Shown: one piece after another, positions 15,570 through 24,362 of the stretch
Layout of the letters: every line of letters starts with the position of its first letter
Numbering within the stretch: position 1 is the first letter of the stretch
Assembly: GCA_029262115.1 (NCBI GenBank)
Contig: JAJCZZ010000029.1
Location: 1 to 42,819 of the forward strand
Direction of reading: 5' to 3'
Source: Gemmatimonadota bacterium
GTDB taxonomy: Bacteria > Gemmatimonadota > Gemmatimonadetes > Longimicrobiales > Gaopeijiaceae
DNA: 42,819 nucleotides
The notes under the pieces: model-generated
Told to the model about the DNA's origin: nothing
The model's input: only the letters and a program-made list of their open reading frames with translations
The model's database searches: none
Translations under genes and position numbers: made by a program

Positions 15570-18239
15570 GTGGCCGGTGACTACAAGCGTGCCTTCCGAC
15601 TCAACCGCCGCCGAGCGGGCGACGCGCGAGGTGCGGTCGACGACGAGTTGGCGCTCCACATCGAGATGTGCGTGGACGAGTTGATCGAGCAGGGGTGGGC
15701 GCCCGACGCGGCCCGCCAAGAAGCGATTCGACAGTTCGGGGACGTCGAACAGACCCGGACCTACTGTACGGACATGCAGACCCGGCGGGGACGGGGGGAG
15801 AGGCGATCGATGGTAGCGGATGATTTGCGGCAGGATCTGGTCTACGCGGTCCGGGCGCTCTTCAGGGCGCCCGGCTACGCCGCGCTGGTGATCATCACAC
15901 TGGCGTTCGGCATCGCGGCCAACACGACGATCTTCAGCGTGATGAACCCATACCTGTTCCGCCCGCTGCCGTACGGCGACGCGGACCGGCTCGTCCATGT
16001 GACCCAGGTCGACCCGGTCACGGGATGGCACATGGCTCGTTTCTCGTCACCGATCGTCGAGGACTGGAAGGCCCGGACCCGCACGCTCGAGTCGGTGGCG
16101 GCGTACAGTTATCGCGGCGCCAACCTGACAGGCCCCGAGGGCGCGGAGACGCTGACCGTCTCCTACGTGTCGGCGGACCTGTTCGAAGTTCTGGACGCGA
16201 CTCCCGTCCTCGGGCGGACCTTCGCTTCCGAGGAGGGCGGCCCGGGCGGGCAGGACGTCGTCGTGTTGAGCGAGTCGCTGTGGCAGCGTCGCTGGACGGG
16301 TGACCCCGCCGTCATCGGGCGGGTGATCCAGGTGGATGGGGTCCCCCACACGGTGGTCGGCGTCATGCAGGAGGACTTCGTCTTCCCGTTCGGGGGGGTA
16401 CGCATGTGGCTCCCGATCCGGGAGGATCCGACCGCGACCGCTCGGGGTCCGCGGGTGCCCTACCTGATGGTCGGCCGGATGGCCCCGGGCGCCACACGCG
16501 AGAGCGTGGAACGGGAGCTCACCTCCGTCCAGGCCGAGTTGGGCGCCATGTATCCGGCTCAAGACGGGAAGTGGCGGGGGGTGACCGTGCTTCCCATGCG
16601 TCAGGCCCTCAACTTCGTATGGGACGTCGTGAGCGTCGGGTTCACCGTGCTTCTGGTTGCGGTGGTCTTCGTCCTGGCCATCGCCTGCGTGAACGTGGCG
16701 GGCCTCACGTTGGCGCGGGGAAGTTCCCGGACGCGCGAACTGTCCGTGCGCAGCGCGCTCGGAGCCCCGAGGGGCCGCGTCGTTCGACAGCTTCTGGCGG
16801 AGAGCCTCGTCCTGGCCCTCGTGGGCGGAGTCCTCGGCGTGACGCTGTCCTACGCGGCCGCGGCCGTGATCGGGCCGCTCATTCCGGAAGACCTATACCG
16901 AGTCGGGAAGATCTCCATCGACGGGACCGTCCTCGTGTTTTCATTGCTCGTGACGCTGGCGACTCCACTCCTGTTCGGGCTCGCTCCCGCACTGGCGGCA
17001 ACCAGGCGCAGCTTGTCGGACGGCCTGAAAGAGGGATCGAAGTCGTCGGCGAGCGCCACCACATCGAGGGGACGGCGGGCCCTGGTCACCATTCAGGTGG
17101 CGCTGGCCGTCGTGCTGACCACAGGCGCCGGACTGATGTTACGCAGCTTCTCCGCAGTCCAGGGGCTCGATGTGGGATTCACACCGGACCGGGTGGTGGT
17201 TGCCACCGTACAGCCTCCGCAGGCCGACTACTCGCTGGATGAGGTCAAGGCGTACGTGGCCCGCGCGACGGAGGAGCTTCAGGCGCTCCCGGGCGTCCGG
17301 TCGGCCTCGGCTTCGCTGTACATTCCCCTCAATCACGAAACGCCTGCCGCCCAGATCGCCACGCGAGAAACGTCAGGCCTTCCAGCCGAAGAGTGGCCCG
17401 TGGCCGTGCCCAACTATCCCTACCCGGGCTACTTCGAGACTATGGGGATTCCGCTTCTGGCGGGTCGCACGTTCAGTCCGGCCGACAACGTCGACGCGGA
17501 ACGGGTCGTCATCGTGAGCCAGGCCATGGCGGAGCGCTACTGGCCGGGCGGGAGCCCGATCGGGGAGACCCTGCTAACCGGTGAGCCCACCGACTTCCAG
17601 GAGCTGACGGTCATCGGAGTCGTGGGAACCGTGCGGCATCAGGATCTGGAGGGTCCGTCCCTCGGTACCCAGATCTACATCCCCGCCCTGCAAGGAGGGG
17701 GTCGCCGGCACTTCCTGCTGGCCCGGACCGACGGTGATCCCGCATCGCTCATTGCCGAGACGCGATCGACGCTTCGGGGTCTCGACCCGAACCTGCCCGT
17801 GATCATCCGTCCCATGTCCGACATCGTCGCAGAAAACACGCTCCAGTGGAGTCTGGGAGCCGTTTTCCTGGCGGTCTTCAGCGGCGGCGCTCTCTTGCTT
17901 GCCACGCTCGGGATCTACGGGACGATCTCGTTCGGCGTCTCGCAGCGACGGCGGGAGATGGGCGTCCGGATGGCGCTCGGCGCTTCTCGCGCCGACGTGC
18001 GCCGTGTGATCGTCGGAGAGGGGTTGAGGCTGACGGGTGTCGGAGTGGCCACCGGATTCGTTCTGGCCGTGGTGATGGCGCAGTTGATCGCCGCGCTCCT
18101 CTACGGCGTCTCCCCCCTCGACCCCCTCACGCTCGGAGGGGTACTGATGCTGTTCATCGCGGTGGGCGCGTTGGCGTCGTGGATCCCCGCCGAGCGGGCC
18201 TCCAGAACCAATCCGACGACGGTGCTACGAACGGAGTGA
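15570..18239 (+). CDS. ADOP/MacB-like permease (FtsX domains)
   Basis: 889 residues from a GTG at 15570, preceded by GGAGGG at 15555-15560 and five bases after the PadR stop. Layout: a helical cytoplasmic prefix (~1-90) typical of ADOP proteins, a first membrane helix near AALVIITLAFGIAANTTIF, a MacB-type periplasmic domain (~125-350), FtsX membrane segments (~365-480), a second periplasmic domain (~515-725) and final FtsX segments (~750-880) with SQRRREMGVRMALGASR. ADOP (acidobacterial duplicated orphan permease) proteins lack a linked ATPase gene, as here. By analogy with MacB they may couple envelope events rather than form a channel. It is the second gene of a five-gene run. Confidence 0.9.
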   Translation: MAGDYKRAFRLNRRRAGDARGAVDDELALHIEMCVDELIEQGWAPDAARQEAIRQFGDVEQTRTYCTDMQTRRGRGERRSMVADDLRQDLVYAVRALFRAPGYAALVIITLAFGIAANTTIFSVMNPYLFRPLPYGDADRLVHVTQVDPVTGWHMARFSSPIVEDWKARTRTLESVAAYSYRGANLTGPEGAETLTVSYVSADLFEVLDATPVLGRTFASEEGGPGGQDVVVLSESLWQRRWTGDPAVIGRVIQVDGVPHTVVGVMQEDFVFPFGGVRMWLPIREDPTATARGPRVPYLMVGRMAPGATRESVERELTSVQAELGAMYPAQDGKWRGVTVLPMRQALNFVWDVVSVGFTVLLVAVVFVLAIACVNVAGLTLARGSSRTRELSVRSALGAPRGRVVRQLLAESLVLALVGGVLGVTLSYAAAAVIGPLIPEDLYRVGKISIDGTVLVFSLLVTLATPLLFGLAPALAATRRSLSDGLKEGSKSSASATTSRGRRALVTIQVALAVVLTTGAGLMLRSFSAVQGLDVGFTPDRVVVATVQPPQADYSLDEVKAYVARATEELQALPGVRSASASLYIPLNHETPAAQIATRETSGLPAEEWPVAVPNYPYPGYFETMGIPLLAGRTFSPADNVDAERVVIVSQAMAERYWPGGSPIGETLLTGEPTDFQELTVIGVVGTVRHQDLEGPSLGTQIYIPALQGGGRRHFLLARTDGDPASLIAETRSTLRGLDPNLPVIIRPMSDIVAENTLQWSLGAVFLAVFSGGALLLATLGIYGTISFGVSQRRREMGVRMALGASRADVRRVIVGEGLRLTGVGVATGFVLAVVMAQLIAALLYGVSPLDPLTLGGVLMLFIAVGALASWIPAERASRTNPTTVLRTE

Positions 18240-18282
18240 GCCACGCTTGACACACCGTGGCGCCGCGCCGAGGGTTCGCCTC

Positions 18283-19779
18283 ATGTCTACTACCTCCCTC
18301 GTTGCCACCGGCGTCACGGTCGTCACCCTGCTGGGGAGTGGATATGGCGGGCTTGCCGCCCAAGCGCGTGGGGCCGCCCTGGCAGGCGAACTCGGGTGCG
18401 GAGCCTGCCATTCCGGTGTGCCGAACGCCCGAGCGATTCGAGAGCGGGCGCCCGCTCTCGGTCGCGCCGGGACGCCGTTGGAGGCCGACTTCATCTTTTC
18501 GTACCTCGCCAGTCCGGTACGTAGGCGGGAGGACATCGGGGCGTCCCGGATGCCCGATTTCGGTCTCGACGAAGGGGAGAGGGTCGCGCTGGCGCTGTAT
18601 CTCGGGAGCGGGAGGATCCAGGGTCCGATCGCGTCGGCTCGCGCGCGGCACGAGGGCGCGGATGCGCAGCTCGGCGCGCGGATCTGGGACGCCCTCGGAT
18701 GTCAGGGGTGCCATGGGTCGCCCGAGCGGCCCGAGACACCCGCAGGGCCGACGACATCCGGGGGAACGACGCGTTCCTTCGTAGACGCCGTCCCGGGTAC
18801 ACCCGGCCCGGATCTCTCGCGGGAAGGGGCCCGTGTCCGGCGCGAGTGGCTGCAGGCGTATCTGGCCGAGCCGGGGCCGGTGCGATCGCCCGCCCACCCG
18901 TCCAGTCCGGGAAGCCGGATGCCGGATTTCGATCTGACCGAGGGCGAAGTGGACGCGCTGACCACATGGATCGGGACTCTCGGGGCTGCGGGTCGGGAAG
19001 GTCGATCACCACCCCCGCTCACCCCACACGAGGCCGAGCGAACGCGACGGATGCTTTCGAGCCGGGTCGCCTGTCTCGGGTGCCACGTGATCGGGCCCGC
19101 CGGGGGCGCGATCGGACCCGGCGGGGGTGCGATCGGGCCCTCCCTCCTGGAGGTGAGCGGCAGACTTCGTCCCGCTTTCGTCACCGAGATGATCCTCGAC
19201 CCGCGGACCGCCGCGCCCGGAGCGCCCATGCCCCGGCAGCCGATGCCTGAGCGCGAGGCTCTTCGGCTGGCACGGTTGATCCTGGACGGAAGCGCGGAGT
19301 CGGGGACCCGTGCCTGGACACCGCGCCCGTACCGGTCCCTGGCGGACCCCGGTCACCCGGCGTGGGCGGTTCGGGCCGGCGACGACTCGGAAGCGGTCGG
19401 AGCCGACGCACCGGCCGCTGGCGCACCCGCGGACGCCGTGCCTGCGCCAGTCAGGCCCGCGGACGCGTCCATGTCGGGCGCCGCCCTATACGCCCGCCAC
19501 TGTGCCGCCTGCCATGGCCCGAGTGGTCGGGGCGATGGCTGGAACGCAACGGACCTGCCCGTGCCGCCAACGGCACACGCGGACGGAGCACTCATGGCCC
19601 GGCGTCCGGATGACACCCTGTACGACGGCATCCATGCGGGCGCGTGGGTCCTGGACGGGAGCCCGCGCATGCCACCCTTCGGTCAGATGTTGAGTGCGCA
19701 GGAGATCCGGTCGCTCGTGGCGTATATCCGGCGACTCTGCGACTGCGAGCAGCCCGCGTGGGCGGGGGACGGCCGGTGA
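18283..19779 (+). CDS. Tetrahaem c-type cytochrome, exported
   Basis: About 498 residues from the ATG at 18283, which starts a signal peptide; 18247 is also in frame. It has four CXXCH haem sites: CGACH (~residue 40), CQGCH (~140), CLGCH (~265) and CAACH (~405). Each lies in a class I cytochrome c-like module, with candidate Met ligands in SRMPDFGL, SRMPDFDL, APMPRQPM and SPRMPPFG. The near-identical SRMPDF motifs suggest internal duplication of modules one and two. A Pro/Ala linker (~365-395) precedes the last module. It is likely a periplasmic electron wire. Its stop overlaps the octahaem gene by GTGA, so the two should work together. Confidence 0.88.
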   Translation: MSTTSLVATGVTVVTLLGSGYGGLAAQARGAALAGELGCGACHSGVPNARAIRERAPALGRAGTPLEADFIFSYLASPVRRREDIGASRMPDFGLDEGERVALALYLGSGRIQGPIASARARHEGADAQLGARIWDALGCQGCHGSPERPETPAGPTTSGGTTRSFVDAVPGTPGPDLSREGARVRREWLQAYLAEPGPVRSPAHPSSPGSRMPDFDLTEGEVDALTTWIGTLGAAGREGRSPPPLTPHEAERTRRMLSSRVACLGCHVIGPAGGAIGPGGGAIGPSLLEVSGRLRPAFVTEMILDPRTAAPGAPMPRQPMPEREALRLARLILDGSAESGTRAWTPRPYRSLADPGHPAWAVRAGDDSEAVGADAPAAGAPADAVPAPVRPADASMSGAALYARHCAACHGPSGRGDGWNATDLPVPPTAHADGALMARRPDDTLYDGIHAGAWVLDGSPRMPPFGQMLSAQEIRSLVAYIRRLCDCEQPAWAGDGR

Positions 19780-22058
19780 CCGCGGGCGGGCAGTGGCCGA
19801 TCCGGGTCGTCCTCCTCGTCGGCGTCGCGGGCGCGTGCGGCGACCGCACGGACGAGCCCTCCGCCTCGCTGGACTTCCCCGCCCCTCCACCGACCGCAAC
19901 GGCCTCGGTCTCGCGCGTGGACTTCGTCGGCTCGGCGGCGTGCGCGTCGTGCCACACCACGCAACACGACGCCTGGTCGGCCTCGACGCACGGTCGAGCG
20001 GGCAACCGACCGGGCCGGGACCAGATCATCGCGCCGTTCGATGGCCGAGCCATCCCGTTCGCCGATGGGACCGTCACGCCGCGCATCCGTTCCGGCTCGT
20101 ACGAGTTCGTGGTCCGCCAAACCGGCTTCCGGGACACGACCTTTGTGGTGTCCGGGGTCATCGGTCGGGGCCACATGTTGGGCGGCGGGACCCAGGGCTT
20201 TTTGACGTCGATGCTCGACGGGACTGAGCGCTTCCTCCCGTGGGACTGGTCCGACGCCGAGAGCACGTGGTTCTGCAACACCGGAAGTCGGCTCGACCAG
20301 GGGTGGATTCCGATCGGGCGGAGTCTGCGCATGGCCGACTGCGGCGACTGGCCGCCCGTCCGGCCCATCGGCACGGTGGATCGATTCGCGAACTGCCAGG
20401 ACTGCCACGGCAGCCAGATCACCGCCTCGTTCGACGCGGACGCCCACCGGTTCGACACCGAGTATACCACCCTGCAGGTAAACTGCGAGTCGTGCCACGG
20501 TCCGGCCCGTGAGCACGTCGAACGCGCGGAAGCCGGAACGCTCGCCGACGGCGTCGCGCTGACGAGCCTCGCGTATCTCGAGAAGGACGAGTCGCTGGGA
20601 GTGTGCCTACAATGCCACGCATTGAAGGACGTCATCAAACCCGGCTATCTCCCGGGAGAGCCGTTCGAGGAGTACTACGCGCTCAAGTTCGCCGTCCTGG
20701 GAGACCAGCCGTACTTCGCGGACGGGCGCGTCCGCTCGTTCGCCTACCAGGCAAACCACCTCGCGAGCGCGTGCTACCTGCAGGGTCCGATGGACTGCGT
20801 GAGCTGTCACGAGCCTCACAGCCAGGGCTACTGGGACACGAACAAACGCCCGCTCGCCTCACCCCTCGACGACGGCCAATGCACCTCGTGCCACGCGTCG
20901 AAGGCGGAGAATCCCGAGGCACACACGTTCCATCCGCCCGCATCCGCCGGTGCCCGGTGCGTGTCCTGCCACATGCCCTACCTGCAGCACCCCGAGGTCG
21001 GACCAGAGATCGCCTTCGCGCGATCCGACCACACGATTGCCGTGCCGCGGCCGGTGTTCGATGGAGATCTGGGAATCGTAGGCGCGTGTGCCGGGTGCCA
21101 CGAGGATCAGACCCCCCTCCAGCTCCAGGGACAAACGCGAAGGTGGTGGGGCGAGCTGAAGCCACACCGACCCCTCATCCAGGGGCAAGTCGACGAACTT
21201 CGTGCCCGTAACGTTACCGAAGCAGCGGATCTACTGCTCATTCCGGACGAAGTGGATCCGCTCATCCAGTTTCAGGCGCTGGCCCGCCTGGTCACGGGGT
21301 ACCTGCAGGCCGATTCCGAACTCCCGACCACGGTAGTCGATCGACTGACGGGGCTCACGGCTTCGCCCGATCTGGACGTGCGCTCCCTCGCGCTGGCCGC
21401 CCTCCACTGGAGCCGCGGGCAGGATCCAGCCACGCGCCGGACGCTCGTGGCGGCGCTCGGATCGGCCCCCAACGACGCGGCGCTCAGGGGGCGGTGGGTC
21501 CTCGCGCTGGGCTTCCTCGGCGACCGGCATCGGGAGCGCGGCGAATCCCGGGCCAGCGAACGTGCCTACCGGAAGGCGCTGGAACTCGTGCCCGGAAATC
21601 CGCGCGTCACGGCCAACCTCGGTCTCCTCTACAACCAGGACGGTCGGAGCGCGGGCGCCGTAGCACTCTTCCGCGAGAGCCTGGCGGCCGATCCGGTCCA
21701 GCCCCTCAACTGGGTCAATCTCGGAATCGCCCTCGCCGCCGAAGGCGATGTGGCCGGCGCACGCCAAGCGTATGAAGAGGCCATCCGCCTGAATCCGTTC
21801 GAGGCCGTCGCGCACTTCAACCTCGGAAACCTGCACCAGCGTGCGCAGCGGCTGGACGCGGCGGTGGCGTCGTACCAGCGCGCGGTCGCCGCGGACCCCG
21901 GCCTCGGGCGGGCTCACTTCGAGGCCGGGCGGACGCTGATCCGGCTGGAGCGGTACACCGAGGCGCTGCCACACGCCCGTCGCGCCGTCGAGTTCATGCC
22001 GGACCACGCCTCGTCCCGTCAGATGCTCTCCGACCTTCTCCAGGTGGTGGGCCCATGA
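19776..22058 (+). CDS. Octahaem c-type cytochrome fused to TPR domain, probable lipoprotein
   Basis: 760 residues from a GTG at 19776 that overlaps the previous stop (GTGA). The signal ends in VAGACGD, a possible lipobox (Cys21). There are eight CXXCH motifs between residues ~56 and 440: CASCH, CQDCH, CESCH, CLQCH, CVSCH, CTSCH, CVSCH and CAGCH. The pattern resembles cytochrome c554-type multihaem folds. The C-terminal part has a helical repeat region (~480-580), then about four TPRs (~580-755, e.g. NWVNLGIALAAEGDVAGARQ). TPRs probably dock partners. The tetrahaem protein just upstream is the likely partner. The substrate, if it is an enzyme rather than a wire, is unknown. Confidence 0.88.
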   Translation: MTAGGQWPIRVVLLVGVAGACGDRTDEPSASLDFPAPPPTATASVSRVDFVGSAACASCHTTQHDAWSASTHGRAGNRPGRDQIIAPFDGRAIPFADGTVTPRIRSGSYEFVVRQTGFRDTTFVVSGVIGRGHMLGGGTQGFLTSMLDGTERFLPWDWSDAESTWFCNTGSRLDQGWIPIGRSLRMADCGDWPPVRPIGTVDRFANCQDCHGSQITASFDADAHRFDTEYTTLQVNCESCHGPAREHVERAEAGTLADGVALTSLAYLEKDESLGVCLQCHALKDVIKPGYLPGEPFEEYYALKFAVLGDQPYFADGRVRSFAYQANHLASACYLQGPMDCVSCHEPHSQGYWDTNKRPLASPLDDGQCTSCHASKAENPEAHTFHPPASAGARCVSCHMPYLQHPEVGPEIAFARSDHTIAVPRPVFDGDLGIVGACAGCHEDQTPLQLQGQTRRWWGELKPHRPLIQGQVDELRARNVTEAADLLLIPDEVDPLIQFQALARLVTGYLQADSELPTTVVDRLTGLTASPDLDVRSLALAALHWSRGQDPATRRTLVAALGSAPNDAALRGRWVLALGFLGDRHRERGESRASERAYRKALELVPGNPRVTANLGLLYNQDGRSAGAVALFRESLAADPVQPLNWVNLGIALAAEGDVAGARQAYEEAIRLNPFEAVAHFNLGNLHQRAQRLDAAVASYQRAVAADPGLGRAHFEAGRTLIRLERYTEALPHARRAVEFMPDHASSRQMLSDLLQVVGP

Positions 22059-23557
22059 CGCACGACGAGTACCTCTCCCACGATGCCACCGGTCTGGCCG
22101 AGCGGGTCCAGGCGGGCGAGGTCCAGGCGCTGGAACTGCTCGAAATCGCCATCGCCCGGGTGGAGGCGCTCAATCCGGCGGTGAACGCGGTGGTCTACCG
22201 CATGTACGACGAGGCACGGGCGGCGGCCGCGACGGGAGTGCCCGCTGGCCCGTTCACGGGAGTTCCCTTCCTCGCCAAAGACCTCCTCAGCGATCATGCG
22301 GGGCACCCGACGACCGGAGCCAGTCGACTCCGCGAGGACATCCGCATGCCCGTGGACTCGGAGTTGGTGCGAAGGGTGCGGGCCGCGGGCTCGATCGTGA
22401 TGGGCAAGACGAACCTTCCGGAGTGGGGCATCGTCCCGTTCACGGAATCGGAGATGTACGGAACCTGCAGCAACCCGTGGGATCTCGAGCGCACGCCCGG
22501 AGGATCCAGCGGAGGGTCGGCCGCGGCCGTGGCGGCTGGGATCGTGCCGATGGCCGGGGGCGGCGACGGCGGCGGATCGATCCGCATTCCCGCCTCGTGC
22601 TGTGGCCTCTTCGGGATGAAGCCGACGCGCGGCCGCACACCGACCGGACCGACGAACGGCCTCCTGTGGCGGGGTGCCACGGTCGAGCATGTCCTCACGC
22701 GGTCCGTCCGCGACTCCGCCGCCATGCTCGACGCGACGAGAGGGCCCGACGCCGGGGCACCGACGCAGCCGCCACCTCCGGATCGCCCGTACGCCGCGGA
22801 AGTCAAAGGCGAGTGCGCCCCCCTCCGCATCGGATGGACCGTGCAGCCGTTCCTGGGAAACGATGTCCACCCCGACTGCGTCGCCGCGCTGCACGACGCC
22901 GTCGAACTCCTCGAATCGCTCGGACATTCTGTGGAGGAGACGACCGTCCCCATGGGCGGAGCCGCCTTTTCCAAGGCGTTCCTGACGATGGTCGCGTGCG
23001 AGCTGGCAGCCGACATCGCCGACGTGGAGCGGCGGTTCGGCAAGAAGGCGAGTCGATCGGATCTGGAGGCCCCGACCTGGGCGCTCGCGCTGCTAGGGCG
23101 CTCGATTCCAGGGAGCGAGTATGCGGCGGCACTTCGGACGCTCGAGCGGACGGGCCGAGACATCGGTCCGTCCTTCGAGCGCTACGAGGTCGTCCTCACG
23201 CCTACGCTGGCGTCCCCACCCCCCCGGCACGGAACGCTCGGCCCGACCAAGCCGGAGGAGCGACTGCTTGGCCTCCTCGGCCGATTGGGCTCCGGCCGGC
23301 TGGTGCGAGCCGCCGGGCTGCTCGAACAGGCGGCTGAGGACGCCTTCGACTTCATCCCGTGGACGCCCGTCTTCAACGCTACGGGACAGCCGGCCATGTC
23401 GGTGCCGCTCCACTGGAACGACGACGGACTCCCGATCGGCGTCCACCTGGTGGGGCGCTTCGCGGACGAGGGCACGCTCTTCCGGCTGGCCGCCCAGTTG
23501 GAGCGCGCCCGACCCTGGTTCGATCGGCTCCCGGAGTTGGCGCGGTCGCTGGGCTGA
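22055..23557 (+). CDS. Amidase-signature family hydrolase
   Basis: 500 residues with the amidase signature. The Ser-cisSer-Lys triad is visible: Lys75 (GVPFLAKDL), cis-Ser151 ([11 protein letters not shown]) and nucleophile Ser175 (DGGGSIRIP). The family hydrolyses amides, including fatty acid amides and aryl-acylamides. No signal peptide is seen, so it is probably cytoplasmic. The overall layout resembles fatty acid amide hydrolase-like members and it lacks GatB/GatC neighbours, so a GatA role is unlikely. Its ATG overlaps the cytochrome stop (ATGA); the reason for an amidase in a cytochrome operon is unclear. Confidence 0.9.
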   Translation: MTHDEYLSHDATGLAERVQAGEVQALELLEIAIARVEALNPAVNAVVYRMYDEARAAAATGVPAGPFTGVPFLAKDLLSDHAGHPTTGASRLREDIRMPVDSELVRRVRAAGSIVMGKTNLPEWGIVPFTESEMYGTCSNPWDLERTPGGSSGGSAAAVAAGIVPMAGGGDGGGSIRIPASCCGLFGMKPTRGRTPTGPTNGLLWRGATVEHVLTRSVRDSAAMLDATRGPDAGAPTQPPPPDRPYAAEVKGECAPLRIGWTVQPFLGNDVHPDCVAALHDAVELLESLGHSVEETTVPMGGAAFSKAFLTMVACELAADIADVERRFGKKASRSDLEAPTWALALLGRSIPGSEYAAALRTLERTGRDIGPSFERYEVVLTPTLASPPPRHGTLGPTKPEERLLGLLGRLGSGRLVRAAGLLEQAAEDAFDFIPWTPVFNATGQPAMSVPLHWNDDGLPIGVHLVGRFADEGTLFRLAAQLERARPWFDRLPELARSLG

Positions 23558-23559
23558 CC

Positions 23560-23585
23560 GGGCGGCCGGGATGTCCCGACCGCCC
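23560..23585. terminator. Bidirectional terminator between converging genes
   Basis: An 11-bp stem with one mismatch (arms 23560-23570 and 23575-23585, loop ATGT) sits in the 37-base gap between the amidase stop and the TonB-like gene's stop on the other strand. The tail is not T-rich. Confidence 0.6.
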
Positions 23586-23594
23586 ATACCCCGC

Positions 23595-24251
23595 TTACCG
23601 CACGCGGAACGTCACCGGCATGCGGATCCAGACGGCCACGTACTTGTCACGATTCATGGCCGGGCTGAACTCCATCACTCCCGCTACGCGCAGGGCCGCC
23701 TCGTCGAGCGACTCGTACCCCGACGTCGCCTCCACCCTCGATTCCAGCACCGAGCCGTCGACATCGACGTGGATCAGCAGCGGTACCGTGGCGCCGAGTC
23801 CGGCGTCCTTCAGCAGCGAGGGGTACACCCGCTCCAGAACGCGCTGGGTCTGAGACCCGTTCAGAAGGCGGGGCGCCTGGGTGAACGCGGTGAAGGGGGT
23901 GGCACCAACGGTCTCGGTGGGACCCTCCGGCGGAGGCGGGGGCATCTCCGGCACGTCGCGCCACTGCGGCATCTCGGGCACGAAGTCGGCGGACACGTCC
24001 GGCGACGCTACGATCGGGCCCAGCGGACGAGGCATGGCCTCCGGGGGCGGCGGAATCTCCACCTCCGGCAGTTGGATGACCGTGGTCGCCTCACGGGCGG
24101 ACGCCAGAACCTCGGCCTGCATGTCCGGCCACAACGCGAACACGGCCGCGTGCAACGCGGTCGCCGCGATCAGGCTTGCCCAGAGGCGGGCGCTGTAGCC
24201 CGCCTTGAGCCGCTCGTTCGCGGTGTCCCCGACTTCGATGTGCTTTGGCAC
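23595..24251 (-). CDS. TonB-family energy transducer
   Basis: 218 residues, GTG start at 24251. Classic TonB layout: a short cytoplasmic N-terminus, one membrane helix (~24-41, ASLIAATALHAAVFALW), a Pro-rich periplasmic spacer (PPPPEAMPRP, PEMPPPPPEGPTE), then a C-terminal TonB domain (~130-218) with YPSLLKDAGLGATVPLLIHVD, ATSGYESLDEAALRVAGVMEFSPA. It would pass energy from an ExbBD complex to outer-membrane receptors. No exbBD or receptor gene is present here, so it is an orphan. The ribosome site is unusually strong (see next feature). Confidence 0.9.
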   Translation of the reverse strand: MPKHIEVGDTANERLKAGYSARLWASLIAATALHAAVFALWPDMQAEVLASAREATTVIQLPEVEIPPPPEAMPRPLGPIVASPDVSADFVPEMPQWRDVPEMPPPPPEGPTETVGATPFTAFTQAPRLLNGSQTQRVLERVYPSLLKDAGLGATVPLLIHVDVDGSVLESRVEATSGYESLDEAALRVAGVMEFSPAMNRDKYVAVWIRMPVTFRVR

Positions 24252-24262
24252 GGATCACCTCC
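24252..24262 (-). promoter_or_regulatory. Extended Shine-Dalgarno of the TonB-like gene
   Basis: On the minus strand GGAGGTGATCC directly precedes the GTG start. It matches the usual 16S anti-Shine-Dalgarno tail over 10-11 bases, which supports the GTG as the true start and predicts strong translation. Confidence 0.75.
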
Positions 24263-24307
24263 ACTACGTGAGGGAATCCGGACCGGTCGCGGACAATCGC
24301 TGCAGGA

Positions 24308-24342
24308 GCGGTGCCACGGCGGCGGCGAGGCCGTGGCACCGC
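24308..24342 (-). terminator. Terminator hairpin after the propeller/amidohydrolase gene
   Basis: A perfect 13-bp stem (24308-24320 with 24330-24342, 9-base loop) lies 21 bases beyond the stop of the minus-strand amidohydrolase and upstream of the TonB-like gene. It implies that the TonB-like gene has its own promoter between about 24263 and 24307. Confidence 0.7.
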
Positions 24343-24362
24343 CTACCCCAGTGCCTCTTTCC

